DNA of 64,000 nucleotides from Haemonchus contortus (Eukaryota > Nematoda > Chromadorea > Rhabditida > Trichostrongylidae): positions 24,947,681 to 25,011,680 of the forward strand of contig LS997562.1 in assembly GCA_000469685.2 (NCBI GenBank), read 5' to 3'. Under the pieces are notes generated by a model. That model worked only from the letters and a program-made list of their open reading frames with translations. It was not told where the DNA came from and did no database searches. Every line of letters begins with the position of its first letter. Positions within the stretch are counted from its first letter, which is position 1. A program made the translations under genes and the position numbers. This document shows, one piece after another, positions 24,301-34,544 of the stretch.

Positions 24301-27300
24301 TCAACAGTTTCATCGACCAACTCAAAATGTTGACCGAAGCAGATCGGCACATCACTGCTCGTGGAGTAGGACAAGGGCTTAATGTCTCGAAATTAACCAT
24401 CCATGGTCATCTGCAGATGCTTGGTTTTGTAAAGCGCCTTGATGTTTAGATATCTCGCGAAAGGAGCGAGCGCGATGCGATGGACAGCGCCTCCATGTGC
24501 GACTCGTTGCTCGAACGAAATAAAATGAGCCGTTTCTGAAACGCATGAGCACGAGGGACGAAAATCGGATTGTGTACAGCATTGAGGAGCGGAAACGATC
24601 GTGGAGCCCCCTAGTGAGCCGTCACAAACCGCTGCAAAGTCAAAATCCAGGTGCGGATGACTATGCCGAGTTGCTGATGGGATTTCAGGGAAATCACTCA
24701 CCATGAGCTATTGTCGCACAATCAAAAAATGACTTAGGAAAGGTACTATAGTTAGCTAGAAAATATGGAGGCAACGACACATCCGAAGTGGCCAATTGTG
24801 AGGGCGTAATCTTCCAACAGGGTACCTCCAGACCACACGTATTTTTGGCTACTCCTCAAAAGCTGCTAAAGCTCGGGTGGGATGTCTTACCACCTCCCCC
24901 CCCCCCATATAGTCCAGACATAGCACCATCAGAATACCACTTGTTTGGTTTCTGCAAAATTCTTTGAATGGAATATCGTTCAATACGCTGGAGGACTGCA
25001 AAAAGCACCTGAGTGGGTTTTTCGATTTTAATCTGGAACCTTCTATGGATGAGGGGAACTGGAACCTACAGGAAGATGGTGAATCCTTACTGAACAGAAT
25101 GGAGGATATATTGTTCAATCAGTGGATTTCCTCTTCTGGGAATTTTCATTCAAAGATTAAAAGATGAATCAAAAATCGGCAGGAACTTTTCAGACAACCC
25201 AATACTATTATATCGCCGAGGTAATGATTCGCGTGGGTGTAGGCAAGAGTGAAGCCGAATTCCAGTGTTTCGAGCAATTGAGAGCACTCCATTCTTATCA
25301 CAGTTATATGCATTGAGAAGATAAAAAATTCGTGAACTTAAAAACAAAAAAATAGATGAAGAATAAGCCTGCATACGAATTGAAGAAGTGAAAAACAAAA
25401 GACCCTAAGTCACAAAGGAAAATCCCCTTTCCGAACTTCTGTTAGGGACTTTTCATTGTATGCTCGCGGAAAAAGGTATGAATCTCTGCGATGAGCAGCG
25501 AGTGCGGCTCGACCCCATTATCTGAGCCATAGAACTGCGTCTACTCAGTATGATCTACTAGTTGAATCAAAGCATGCTAGCACGTGACAACATTGGCGTT
25601 TGAACAGAATTATCACCTTTCGATCTCACTCCGACCTTTTTGGCGCGTGTTCCGTCCACTGTAATATTTTGACTTTACTTCGACAGCCTCTAACTAATTT
25701 TAGAGGGTTTTTGAACAATTAAAATTTTTCATATAAGCTTCGCGCTGACGCTTGACGTACGATGACCTTAACAATGTTATGAAATTCTTCAGAAAAGCCT
25801 TTCTTCTGAGTTCACGCTTCCCCACGCTCCGCGGAAAGAGCTTCGCTCAATTTAGGCATGCGCAGCGCGATTCAGGCTTTACCTACTACCAGAATCTTTT
25901 TCGTGTCTTCAGGCTTTTGTGGAATCAACGGTCCACCCTTTAAGTAATGTCCACGTCTGGATCTCCGTCGTCTAATTTGTTAAACACCTTCACCCTTTAT
26001 TTCTTCCTTTCTTCCCGTACATTCTGTGCATGTTTCCCGCCCCCCCCCCCCCCCTGGGCAGAGGTACAGCAGCAAACGAAGATCAGCAGAACACGGATAT
26101 GTGCTCTGCTGATCTTAGTTTACGGCCGCACCCCAAGCCTATCCCTTCCTGCAGGCGCTTAAGGTAATACCGAATTTTGTGACAGAATGACAGACATACG
26201 CGAGCGCTTTATATTTAGTAGGGATTATATAGAACAAACGAGGTAGCGGGTTGCAATGTACCTCGGATGTGCGTTCTTGACTAGGTAGAGATGGTCGTCG
26301 GGTCACAGGTCGGAATTAAAGGCACAGTTCACGATAATTTTGGGTAATCCTGATTAAGATGAAAAATGGAATACATGATTGAAACTAGTGCGATTGAGGT
26401 GAAGAAACTGCGTGCATCGGTGTTTCCAGAGTGAAAAAAGGCTTCGAAAAACCGTTAAAGGGGGCTGGACGAGAATGAAATTAGAAAAATGAAGAAGAGT
26501 GGGGCGTCCGGACGAGCTAAACAGTGTGTTTCACTGCGCGCGCGTGGGTCCTGGTGCGAATAACAGACAGTGGTAAGCAAAAATTCATCCACTTATAAGC
26601 ATAAATTAGAGGAAAAAAGAATGGGAGAAAAACATCGCCTCATCACACGGCGATTAGCTGATTGTGCGTGGGTCCTAGAACGAATAGTAGCAATCTGTAT
26701 TGTCTCGACACTCGTCTAACGTGACGCCGATCGAGGGGCGGGAAAGCGAACTACGGCAGCAACGGGGCTTCCACTACGCCCTAAGCGCCGAGATTGTGGG
26801 AGCGAGAGGGTCCCTCCTACCACCCATGGGGGCACTGAATATTCCAAAAGGAAGAACTCTGTAACCTTTTTTATCGTGAACCGTGCCTTTAATCTTGCTC
26901 CATAGTAGAACACCGTTTTGGTAGAGGATAGTTTCGCAGTTTGAGCCGGCAATGTCTAGCCTTTCTCGGACATGTTATTATTCCAGAAAAGAGAGCAGAA
27001 CTGGCGTCTGTTTTCCAAAATGGGAAGTATTTTCGTTTGCGACGGTTGCTCTCCTCCTAAGAATGACATCGAATGGATGATTGAAAAGAGCGGAGGAGCG
27101 GTTTGTTACGAACTCTGTCTGCGTACAATTGTGTTTGTAGAATCATTGTACAGGTTGGATTAATAGTCTCAATATTCAGGTAACAAATGATCCATGCGAG
27201 TGTGCTGTGGTTGTGGCCCCATCCGATCACACTCTGGAAATACTTTGCTCATCGGATTTGGAGCTTCCTCCACCTGTGGTTGTGGAGAAGTACATTTTAG

Positions 27301-27438
27301 GTAAGTTATTGTGGCAGGCCTCTAAATACAGAGTTGTGAGACGTCTGTTTCGTTTCCTTTCCAGACTGCATCAGTGAAAACACGCTACTTGACCTCGAAG
27401 ACTATATGGAACATGATGTCGTCAAAGAAAAATGCTAA
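15372..27438 (+). CDS. mcph-1: Microcephalin-like protein with three BRCT domains
   Basis: BRCT proteins bind phosphoproteins in DNA-damage and cell-cycle control; MCPH1 restrains chromosome condensation in the nucleus. Exons I can join in phase: 15372-15476, 15615-15720, 17538-17714, 17797-18007, 18070-18128, 18517-18575, 18619-18744, 18861-18957 (weakest), 19067-19168, 19222-19269, 19326-19393, 19461-19566, 19623-19691, 22920-22966, 23094-23181, 23269-23419, 23483-23642, 23719-23796, 26987-27100, 27180-27300, 27365-27438; about 721 residues. BRCT1 (~130-205) has RRMGAVVSRRFTRTTTHVVF and DPQWVY. BRCT2 (~525-612) has RLVFTGFSK, a variable loop and VVKAKWLDACVEA. BRCT3 (~625-705) has GSIFVCDG, CECAVVVAP and EKYILDCISEN, with Tyr where Trp is usual. 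One N-terminal plus a tandem C-terminal BRCT is the microcephalin plan; the middle is basic and serine-rich (VPIKRKVLRRR). The ATG follows a splice acceptor. Another nematode BRCT protein remains possible; several splice sites are weak. Confidence 0.68.
16270..16950 (-). repeat. Dispersed repeat with tandem subunits, intronic
   Basis: Three or four ~110-bp subunits each carry GACCTAGAGC or GACCTGG, GGCGGCG(T/C)GATGGGAAC and a short GC-rich box. Read on the minus strand they match the repeat family at 27.9, 51.4, 53.3 and 57.7 kb. The stretch lies in the second intron of the BRCT gene and ends in a C-tract near 16908. Confidence 0.6.
20040..20340 (-). mobile_element. tRNA-derived SINE
   Basis: On the minus strand the head has a polymerase III A box (TGGTGTAGTGGC, 20329-20318) and a B box within GGGTTCGAATCCC (20287-20275) at tRNA spacing. 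The expected acceptor stem does not pair, so it is not a working tRNA. About 230 bp of tRNA-unrelated body follows toward 20040, with GATAAAAGCACTGACTTG. It lies in the large intron of the BRCT gene (19691-22920). The 3' limit is uncertain and I saw no second copy in the window. Confidence 0.55.
21480..21725 (+). pseudogene. Non-LTR retrotransposon C-terminal fragment
   Basis: One frame reads NVRVPISTYHTRFFDNI, then RNSFFYRALNVMNELP and, after a stop, PFSRALKLDFI. This resembles the extreme C-terminus of jockey/CR1-like reverse transcriptase ORFs, where a conserved arginine-aromatic-leucine-proline block ends the protein. Nothing of the polymerase domain remains. Intronic position in the BRCT gene. 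Confidence 0.45.
22371..22640. repeat. Single terminus of the GTTCACGA MITE family
   Basis: TAAAGGTACAGTTCACGATA at 22371 followed by AAATGGTTTCTGAG matches the terminus type seen at 62341 and, inverted, at 26892. I could not find the partner end, so this may be a solo or truncated copy. Confidence 0.4.
23930..25202 (+). mobile_element. mariner element in intron of the BRCT gene
   Basis: Terminal inverted repeats begin TTGGGTTGTCCGAAAAGTTT at 23930 and end in the near reverse complement at 25202, with flanking TA on both sides (23928-29 and 25203-04). Translated pieces in shifting frames show mariner transposase: a helix-turn-helix-like part (ARGVGQGLNVSKLTIHGHL) near 24350-24420 and the third catalytic region PPYSPDIAPSEYHLF near 24890-24950. 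Many stops and shifts make it dead. It lies between exons ending 23796 and starting 26987. Confidence 0.8.
25210..26130. other. Intronic stretch without recognised feature
   Basis: Part of the large last intron of the BRCT gene. A run of C at 26038-26055 is the only notable sequence. Confidence 0.4.
26140..26235 (+). repeat. Terminal module of a dispersed repeat
   Basis: GGTAATACCGAATTTTG, a GACAGA-rich stretch and TATATTTAGTAGGGAT occur in the same order at 61265-61330 and 62025-62112, suggesting a shared 3' end of a repeat family. Confidence 0.45.
26317..26892. mobile_element. MITE, 576 bp, GTTCACGATAA termini
   Basis: The ends are inverted: TTAAAGGCACAGTTCACGAT at the left and ATCGTGAACCGTGCCTTTAA at the right, flanked by TTAA or TA. 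Its interior, reverse-complemented, matches 62341-62938 over most of the length, for example around CAATCAGCTAATCGCCG. No ORF. It lies in the last large intron of the BRCT gene. Confidence 0.7.
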
Positions 27439-27791
27439 ATTCTTGTATTCTGTTATTTTTGTTCTTATTTAAGGATATTTATAGCGAAGATTCCAAAAAG
27501 TATGTCCCAAGACGCTAAGCTCATGCTTCATGTGGTGGTGACAGACAAGCAAATGTTATATTTATACACGCTTAACTTGTGCTTCGAATGTGGCGAGATG
27601 GCTAATCAATGCTTCTGTGTCGAACAGGTTTTTAATGGTGGACATTGATTACGCCTGACGTTCCGACCTATTCGTTATTGTTATCAAAAGCTTGAAAGTA
27701 TTTCGGAACTTCAGAGTGTTACCTATCGCGCTCGACGGAAACCAACTTCAGACTGGTAGTAACTCTGACCTGGCCGATGAACTTCTAACTG

Positions 27792-27797
27792 AATAAA
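27792..27797 (+). terminator. Candidate polyadenylation signal of the BRCT gene
   Basis: AATAAA stands about 354 bp after the stop codon at 27438, with no competing exact hexamer seen in between. Confidence 0.35.
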
Positions 27798-27929
27798 ACG
27801 TCTAACAAATCTTGTCAGTTTTTCCAATACCAGTCGAATCGCTCGGCCAACGCCAGGCTCTCCTCTTTCATTGTTGAAGTTGATCCGCCACCATACATCC
27901 TCCCACCACTACGCCTCAGTGGGCTGGAC

Positions 27930-28345
27930 CCAGTTCAATTACCTTCCACTATCCATCGGTGTCTGATCTGCCGCCTGCACTCGTCCAAGATTCGAGAGCC
28001 CCAGTCAAAATTAGCAATTTTCGCGTACGTCCAGCCTCCTGTGGGCGATGTCGAGTCATCCACCTCCCATCTCCATTCCCACATTGCCTCAGGTCCAATC
28101 CTGCCGCCAGTATTCCTACGAAATTTGAACGCTCTAGGTGCACGGAGACAAGAGTTATGAATTTCCGCTCAAACATTTCGCGCACCCCGTTCTCTGTGGA
28201 CGGAGTTCGGTCCTTCCACTCTTCATGAGTATTCCTAGCCTACCGCCTGTACTTCTACCAAATTCGAACGCTTTCGGTCTAAGGGGACAGTAGTTGTGAA
28301 TCTCCGGTCACACACATAAACACCAGTAGATACACTCAGCCGATT
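27930..28345 (+). repeat. Dispersed repeat (CTCTAGGT family)
   Basis: Two subunits carry CCTACCAAATT..GAACGCT(C/T), a G-rich box and GTTATGAATTTC or GTTGTGAATCTC, ending at GTAAGTAGGATAG. The same order is found at 48.2-48.7, 51.2-51.6, 53.2-53.6 and 57.3-58.5 kb. Confidence 0.6.
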
Positions 28346-28423
28346 GTGTAAGTAGGATAGCAAGCATCACATGTAAAAAACATTGAAGCTGGTAAAGCAC
28401 ACCCCTCTGTGCACAGCCTATTA

Positions 28424-29949
28424 CACTGGTGTGCAAAACTTAGGGACGAAATGGATAATGTATTATAAAGCATCAAGGACTAGGAAATAAAGGAAAGTGT
28501 GGGAGTATATCACCAGACCTGTAACAGGTATGCACAGGAATCTGGACTCTTCTCCGTGGAGGGATAGTTCAAATAAGGCGCGAAATATGGCTGCCCGCGG
28601 AAATCGAGGCAGTTGATAGGTAATAGAAAACAAAATTTTGTAATCAGCAAGTTGCTACAAAGTACTGTGTGGTGTCCTTCTATATATCATGTCCCACAGA
28701 CGCCATCTGGATGACTTCACACGAGGAAGGATCATTGGGAAAATGGAAGAAGGTCGAACTATGACCAGTGTGGCTCAGGAGCTCGGTATCGCTCACAGTG
28801 TCGTTTCACGTGCATGGAGAGCATTCCAAACCATTGGTACTGCTGCCCGAAGGAGAGGAGGTGGTCGACTAAGATCAACCACACCAAGGGATGACCGCTA
28901 CATTGTGCAGCAGGCAAGAAGAGATCCACGTAAACCAGCTTCGGTGATTGCAATGACGTTTAACAGGACCTCAAGGCAAGCCATCCCACGCTCCACAGTG
29001 GCACGACGACTGCACTGTGGCGGTCTGTTCGCCCGACGACCGCTACGATGTGTTGGACCCTCGCGCATCGGCGAGACCGTTTAAGGTGGTGCCAGGAGCA
29101 TAGAGAGTGGACCGATGAAGAATGGGGTCGCGTGCTCTTTTCGGATGAGAGCAGATTCAATTTGAGTCGTGATTCTGGACGAACCCTTATATCGCGAGAG
29201 GTGGGAACACGCAACACTCCCGAAACATTGTCGAGCGGGACCGTTCTGGTGGTCGAGGTGTTATGGTGTGGGGAGGCATCGTGACGCATACCCGTACTGA
29301 CCTCCATATTTTTGAGCGGGGAACCCTTACCAGTCCGCGTTACTGTGACGAGGTACTCCTTCCTCGTGTGCGTCTTTTCAGGGCTGTAGTGGGCCCTGTA
29401 TTCATTTTCATGGACGACAATGCGCGACCGCACCGAACAGCAGGTGTAGGAACTCATGGCACAAGAGGATATCCGGCGAATGAAGTGGCCTTCCCGTTCC
29501 CCCGACCTAAATCCCATCGAGCACGTGTGGGATGCACTGGGTAGACGCATTGCAGCACGTCCAAAAGCACCAGTGACCATCCAGCAGTTGTCAATTGCGC
29601 TGAGAGAGGAGTGGAATGCTCTACCACAAGAACTCATTACCAACCCCGTGGAAAGTATGGGAACGCGTTGCAGAGCATGTATTGCTGTCCGTGATGATCA
29701 CACACCCTATTAGGAAACGCGTCGCTTTTCTTGAACGACCAGGATGAATTGTGAAGACTTATGTGAAATCAGTGCCTTTAAATAAAAATGTCATATCTTT
29801 TCGTCTTATTTCGATTTTCTGTCACTTGCTTTCTGTGCAATACCGTTGTGACCATCTCTTTATATGGTATGAATTTCACCGAGTTCTGCTGCCTGGCAGA
29901 GGTACAGTGATCGAAAGTTGCTTTCGTCCCTAAGTTTTGCACACTAGTG
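28424..29949 (+). mobile_element. Tc1-type DNA transposon, complete ends
   Basis: Terminal inverted repeats of about 28 bp with one mismatch begin CACTGGTGTGCAAAACTTAG and end with the reverse complement at 29949. TA flanks both sides (28422-23 and 29950-51), the target duplication of Tc1/mariner elements. The near-identical ends suggest a fairly recent insertion, yet the transposase inside is frameshifted, so it needed transposase from another copy or decayed after arrival. Confidence 0.9.
28689..29713 (+). pseudogene. Tc1 transposase, three frameshifts
   Basis: The product would cut and join the element's ends by a DD34E active site in the nucleus. The first frame (28689-29084) has a paired-type helix-turn-helix DNA-binding region (TMTSVAQELGIAHSVVSRAW). 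The next (to ~29240) has the first Asp in VLFSDESRFNL. The third (29263-29450) has VMVWGGI-type and the second Asp in FIFMDDNARPHR. The last (29456-29713) has the Glu in SPDLNPIEHVWDALGRR. Breaks fall near 29060, 29240 and 29450. All three catalytic residues survive, but in different frames. Family length (~340 aa) is matched if the frames are counted together. Confidence 0.88.
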
Positions 29950-29959
29950 TATTTTCCAT

Positions 29960-30590
29960 TCAGGCAGATTACGCAATTATCCATGCTGCAAATCCGTATA
30001 GTGTTTCAACCGTTCTGAACGACTTAGCTCGCAATAATCAAACATCATGCCTGAAACAACAGAAAAATCTTTGTAGGCTTTCATAAGTTTCGTCTGAAGC
30101 TGGATTTCCAGAGTTTGAGACCATCGTTCTCATTACGCAAACAATAAATCCGCTTGCGATTCGTAAAAGTATGTGTGCTTTGCAAAGATTTAGAGACCAA
30201 CTGTGAGCGGAAACACGACGCCACTACCAGGAACAAGTAGTTAAATGGTTACAGCGTACTAGTATGTATTCCAACGCCCACGGTCATTTTATAGAGATTC
30301 CCATACCATTCTGGGAGCAGGTGTTAGAGTGTCCTCGAAATTTTGAGAAAAATCAGTCGGGTTTTTCAACACGAAATAACTACAGCAATAAACTTACATC
30401 CGCGCTCAAGATAGTGGCTCTTCCCAGCCACGATGTCTCTCCATCAACCAGACAAGGCACTGATGCCATTCCTTCAAAATGAAGGGAGGTGCGACGCAAT
30501 CCATTCACTTACAACCTACTTCACTTTCTTACAACTGTTGATTTCTTCCCTTTAAAGCAAGCCTATGGGCTGCTGAAAGTATGGCAGTTA
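29960..30590. other. Stretch between Tc1 and the LTR element
   Basis: No gene or repeat recognised. Confidence 0.4.
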
Positions 30591-30595
30591 TAGCG

Positions 30596-30876
30596 TATAG
30601 AGAATTTCCCATTCCTCAATTCCATTATCTATTCCTAGTTATTCTTGAATGTATGTTAATCCTTATCTGTCAACGAGTCACTCGTTTGAATTTTTTCAAG
30701 CTCTGGCAAATGTTAATGTTCAACACTTATCTTATAGGAATGTTGTGAGAACTAGAATTCTCTATGTACAAAAGCCGCTGCTCCTGTAGAAGGGGCAGGA
30801 GGTAGATCTCGTCGGAACGTATTCTTTGTACCGGACTATCGACGAAAAAAGGATTAGCGGAGAAATAATCTGTATA
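30596..30876 (+). repeat. 5' LTR
   Basis: Aligns along its length with 35842-36128, with two small indels. Its TATA-like box reads TACAAAAG and its AATAAA position reads AAAAAA, so both promoter and poly-A signals look decayed compared with the 3' copy. Confidence 0.7.
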
Positions 30877-31112
30877 TGGTGCATCGAATCCAACAGACGA
30901 AAATCAAGCCGTCTGAAGCGACCGCTGGAAACAACTACTGAAGCAGTGGAAAAGAACTTCAGGAACCATAGCGATCACATGATTCTTAACAGCACTAATC
31001 TACACAGTGTTACGTTCCACTTGTCATCGGGAAACCATGCCGATTATGTAGATAAATAGTGATCGGTATGTTCAGACTTGCGCTTCACGCAATGAGAATG
31101 ATTTAAGGAGCA

Positions 31113-31751
31113 GTGAGAGGAAGAAACCAGCGTCAAAGAAGAGATTTTGAAGCGTTACTGCAGGCACCTTTGATAGCAACGTTTCTCATTCTAATGGTGA
31201 GCTGGGCAATAGCATGCCAAGATGTGGATATCTACACTTTGAAGAGGAGAGTGTGTTCGGAAGGAAAGGTCCAAAAATGGTACGTGGACACGACAAATGT
31301 GATCGAGTTGAATACGTTCAATCAGGAAGCATGCTACGGGTAACAGGAAATGGAACAACTCTTCTTCAGTATCGACTCACGTGGAAAGGCCTCACCATGG
31401 GATGTGAAAAAGAAACCTGTTTTCACGAGAAACACCATACCAAACGTGGTAGACGCGAAACGGTGCGCACATTCGAGAGGCTTTAGAGACGGAAAATTGG
31501 AAAAGGTCAAAGAAGCAACGAAACTCTCGGAACTGAAACAAGGAAACGCATTTCCAGGAATCACGAGATGCGTAGAGAGTTGTGGAGGACCAGGATGTGG
31601 CCGTTTTTATCTCAGCAGCGGATGTCTCTTCTATAAAATATTCCAAAAACCCGATGATGACGATATTTTTGAAATATTCAGGTGCCAATCGTGGAAAGAA
31701 ACTGTGGCATTAGAAGTACGAGTCGACAACAGCGAAGGAGAACCGCAATAG
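31113..31751 (+). pseudogene. Retroelement envelope-like protein, phlebovirus-G2 type, N-terminal part
   Basis: Frame begins with a basic head and a hydrophobic signal segment (LIATFLILMVSWAIAC). One in-frame TAA at 31341 interrupts it; the same frame then runs to 31751. The Cys-rich core has CVESCGGPGCGRFYLSSGC followed by LFYKIFQKP, the hallmark of the class II fusion glycoprotein fold known from nematode LTR elements and phleboviruses; there the protein would sit in the membrane. The rest of the protein lies 2 kb further on. The stop and the gap mean it is not functional as it stands. Assignment by motif only. Confidence 0.65.
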
Positions 31752-31759
31752 TAAATTGT

Positions 31760-33740
31760 TTAACCTTCAACCAACAGCCCCAACAACTGAGGGATCTGTA
31801 AGGGACGTGAGCATATGATGAGGATTCTGTGTATGTTTCCCTGATGACTCAGCTTCTACTTTCAGGGCGTGGCTCAGCGACGAAGAGGAAGCTTGAGCAG
31901 TCTACCGGCTACAGGGACCGAGTGCTGCAGCTAAGTGCGTTTCTCCATCTGGGAAGATTCCCTGTTCTATCCAGAAGAGATACAATACCTAAGTACCGGT
32001 CATCAGTCTCTTTCGTGTTATGTGCATCTTGTTATCTTTGTTGCTTCTCTTATTGGCTCATGTTATATTTGTGTTATAAAAATAAACTCTTATTACTCAA
32101 AAGGTGTCAGGACAAGGTGACCTCAGCGTTCGCATTTTCCGCTGGGCGCGCTCGCTTACTGGTAGCAGCGAGTGGTCCACCCCTCGCTTAAGATAGAACA
32201 GGCTCGTTAGCTTTCTTCTGGTTGTTTGCGTTGAGAAGGTTTTTTCGCCCTCTCCGGTTGACTTTGGGTAGAGAATACCGTAACATCGTGCAAGTGTTGA
32301 AAGCCGTTCCCAGCAGCCGCTCTTTTTTGGAGGGAGTTTGTGAAATTCATCTTGCGCAGCTGGCCTGAGAAATGCCGCCGGAACGTCAACAACTTTCCAG
32401 GAGCGGTCGAAATAAATACGGTATTCTTTGTGCACTCGAAAATTCGAATCGCGCGCACCCTTGACTAGGGTCTAGACAGTCGTTTGAGCTCGAAGTGATG
32501 TTCTGGGCCCGAGGGTTGTACAAGTGAAGTTGAAAAGTAGATTCCGTCCCGCCAGAGTTGTTTCGAGATGTTATGAGTTCAGGTCGTTGCGTGGGGTGCA
32601 CCCGAGTGGAAGTAGTAGTAGTAGTTGTTGTTGTTGTCGCCGCCGAAGTGTCGTACTGTCGAAGTGATGCAGTATCGAAGTGCTTTGAGGCCTCTAAGTT
32701 CATGTGTTGTTCGGGAAGTTAAAAGTCGTGATGTTAAGTTTAATTTATGATGTGAAGTTTTTTGGCGCTAATGGTCCACAAGTGAGCTCAAGTTGTAGTT
32801 TTGAACAGGTATACCTTATAAAGGAAAATACGAGAAAAAAAACAAAAAACGTCAAAGACAAAAAAACAAAAATTAATGATTAGCAAACCGTGTTCAGTTT
32901 CATTACATGTTTAATGTTTTATTTACTTCTTCGGCCGGTTGCCGCCCATCGAGAATAGTTCGTGCAGTGAATACTTTCTTTTTATTAGTTCACCCTCTTA
33001 TGCTCAAGTTCCAGTACTTTCAGCCTAGTTGACTGATAGCGAGCGTCCTTCTTGGGAAGTAGCCCTTATTTTAGTCACATATTGCCCCACATTGTGTAGT
33101 CCTATTGTTCACGAACTTGACTTAGTCGATCAGTTGTGTTTATGACTATCCTCTTCCAGGCGATACCATGAGGAGCGGCAGCGCGAGCATAATAAAGGCT
33201 CTCCGCTCTTTGTGCGCGCCTGATGTATCCAAAGCAGAGCGCCTATTGGTACTTGAGTGCGTAGGGTATAATTCTCACTTCGATATGGGGTCGATTCTGA
33301 GTACTTTTTATTCTTTGAGGAGCCGCTCAATCGCACGTCCATCGTTTTACATGGTTCGAAGCCTTTATATTCTTTGAACTTTTATTACTCTACAAAATTC
33401 TACCATTTTCCATCTTCTTTCAGTGCTTTCCTTTGAGTAGGATAGGTGGTCTTTGTCGCGTGACTCACTGGTGATCTGCATGATCATCTTATCGCTCAGT
33501 ACGCCCTAGCACATGTTGTTTTCATGGCATTACATTCCTGCCATACGTCCCCATGCCGCTAAGATTTGTTATTCCTTGGAAGCTCGCACACCTATCTCAC
33601 TTCCGATCTCTCAACAGATAGCATATCTATCGCATAACATTCCCAGCTCATCTGCTTCTTGAATCGGCAACATTACAATCACGAACTTTCTGATTCCCCA
33701 TATCATCCTTCCTGATCGAATGCACTCTGCAAAATTTCCA
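31760..33740. other. Unexplained ~2 kb between the envelope halves
   Basis: Short frames on both strands, a GTA/GTT triplet run near 32605-32640 and an AATAAA at ~32082. It may be a later insertion into the envelope ORF, but I found no paired termini or target duplication. Confidence 0.35.
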
Positions 33741-33756
33741 ATGCAATAGCCACGGT

Positions 33757-34134
33757 ATGCTTCACTGTAAACAGGGAGCAGTAGCAGAGTTAACTTGTAC
33801 AAGCAATGCAGAGCACACGAAAGCCACTGTACGATGTGAAGAGTACCAGTTTTCAACGCCATGCACAGAGAAAGCAGAGAAATCCGAATTTAAGTTCAGC
33901 TCTGCAGTCGCAAAAGTAAAACTGAGATGCACGGTATTGTGTGGCTCCACGACAACAGAATTCGAAGTTACAGGAATCCTAAATTGGGTCAAAACCATTC
34001 GAGAATCAATGCGACGCATCGCAAAAGTAGAGACTACAGTGGAAGAAGAAATAGTGCTTCTTGACTTTGGACACATACTGGATACTATCATGTCCAGTTA
34101 CAAACCGTCATGCTCACCGTCACAGGGTTTGTGA
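33757..34134 (+). pseudogene. Envelope-like protein, C-terminal part
   Basis: A 125-codon frame is rich in paired cysteines (TVRCEEYQFSTPC, LRCTVLCGSTTTEFE) and continues to LDFGHILDTIMSS, matching the stem-side end of nematode LTR-element envelope proteins as I know them. A membrane anchor should follow but the frame ends without one, and neighbouring frames give only a basic tail, so the anchor is lost or shifted. Confidence 0.5.
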
Positions 34135-34544
34135 TGCCGGCTACAAAAATCCTGTCGAAATCAGAACGCTCATATCAAACAACTCGGATTCCGACCATAC
34201 TATTCCTGAGTTTCTGAGATTCAAACGTCCGACAAATAATGACTCACATGAAGTCAAGCTTAGCATAGAGCCAAGGCGTCGCAACAAAGAAACAACGAAG
34301 AGAAAGACCAAGAGAGAGACAGCCTCTCAGAACCTATGATAGTTCATATCATTATCGCAGGCTCCATCGCAGCTTCACAAAACAGGATCACGGTATTTCT
34401 CAGCACTATCTACGACACCATCTCAGCCTGACTCCCATCTGTAAGGATTCCGTATAAAAGCATGATGCACAGGACTGATCCTCAGTCAACTCTCGTGATC
34501 CGTCAGCACATCCGTCAGGAGAAGAATCGACTCCCAACGCGAGG

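Noticed and set aside
28960..29643. 227-codon minus-strand ORF, the longest in the window
   Set aside because: It lies antisense to the Tc1 transposase, whose motifs are clear on the other strand.
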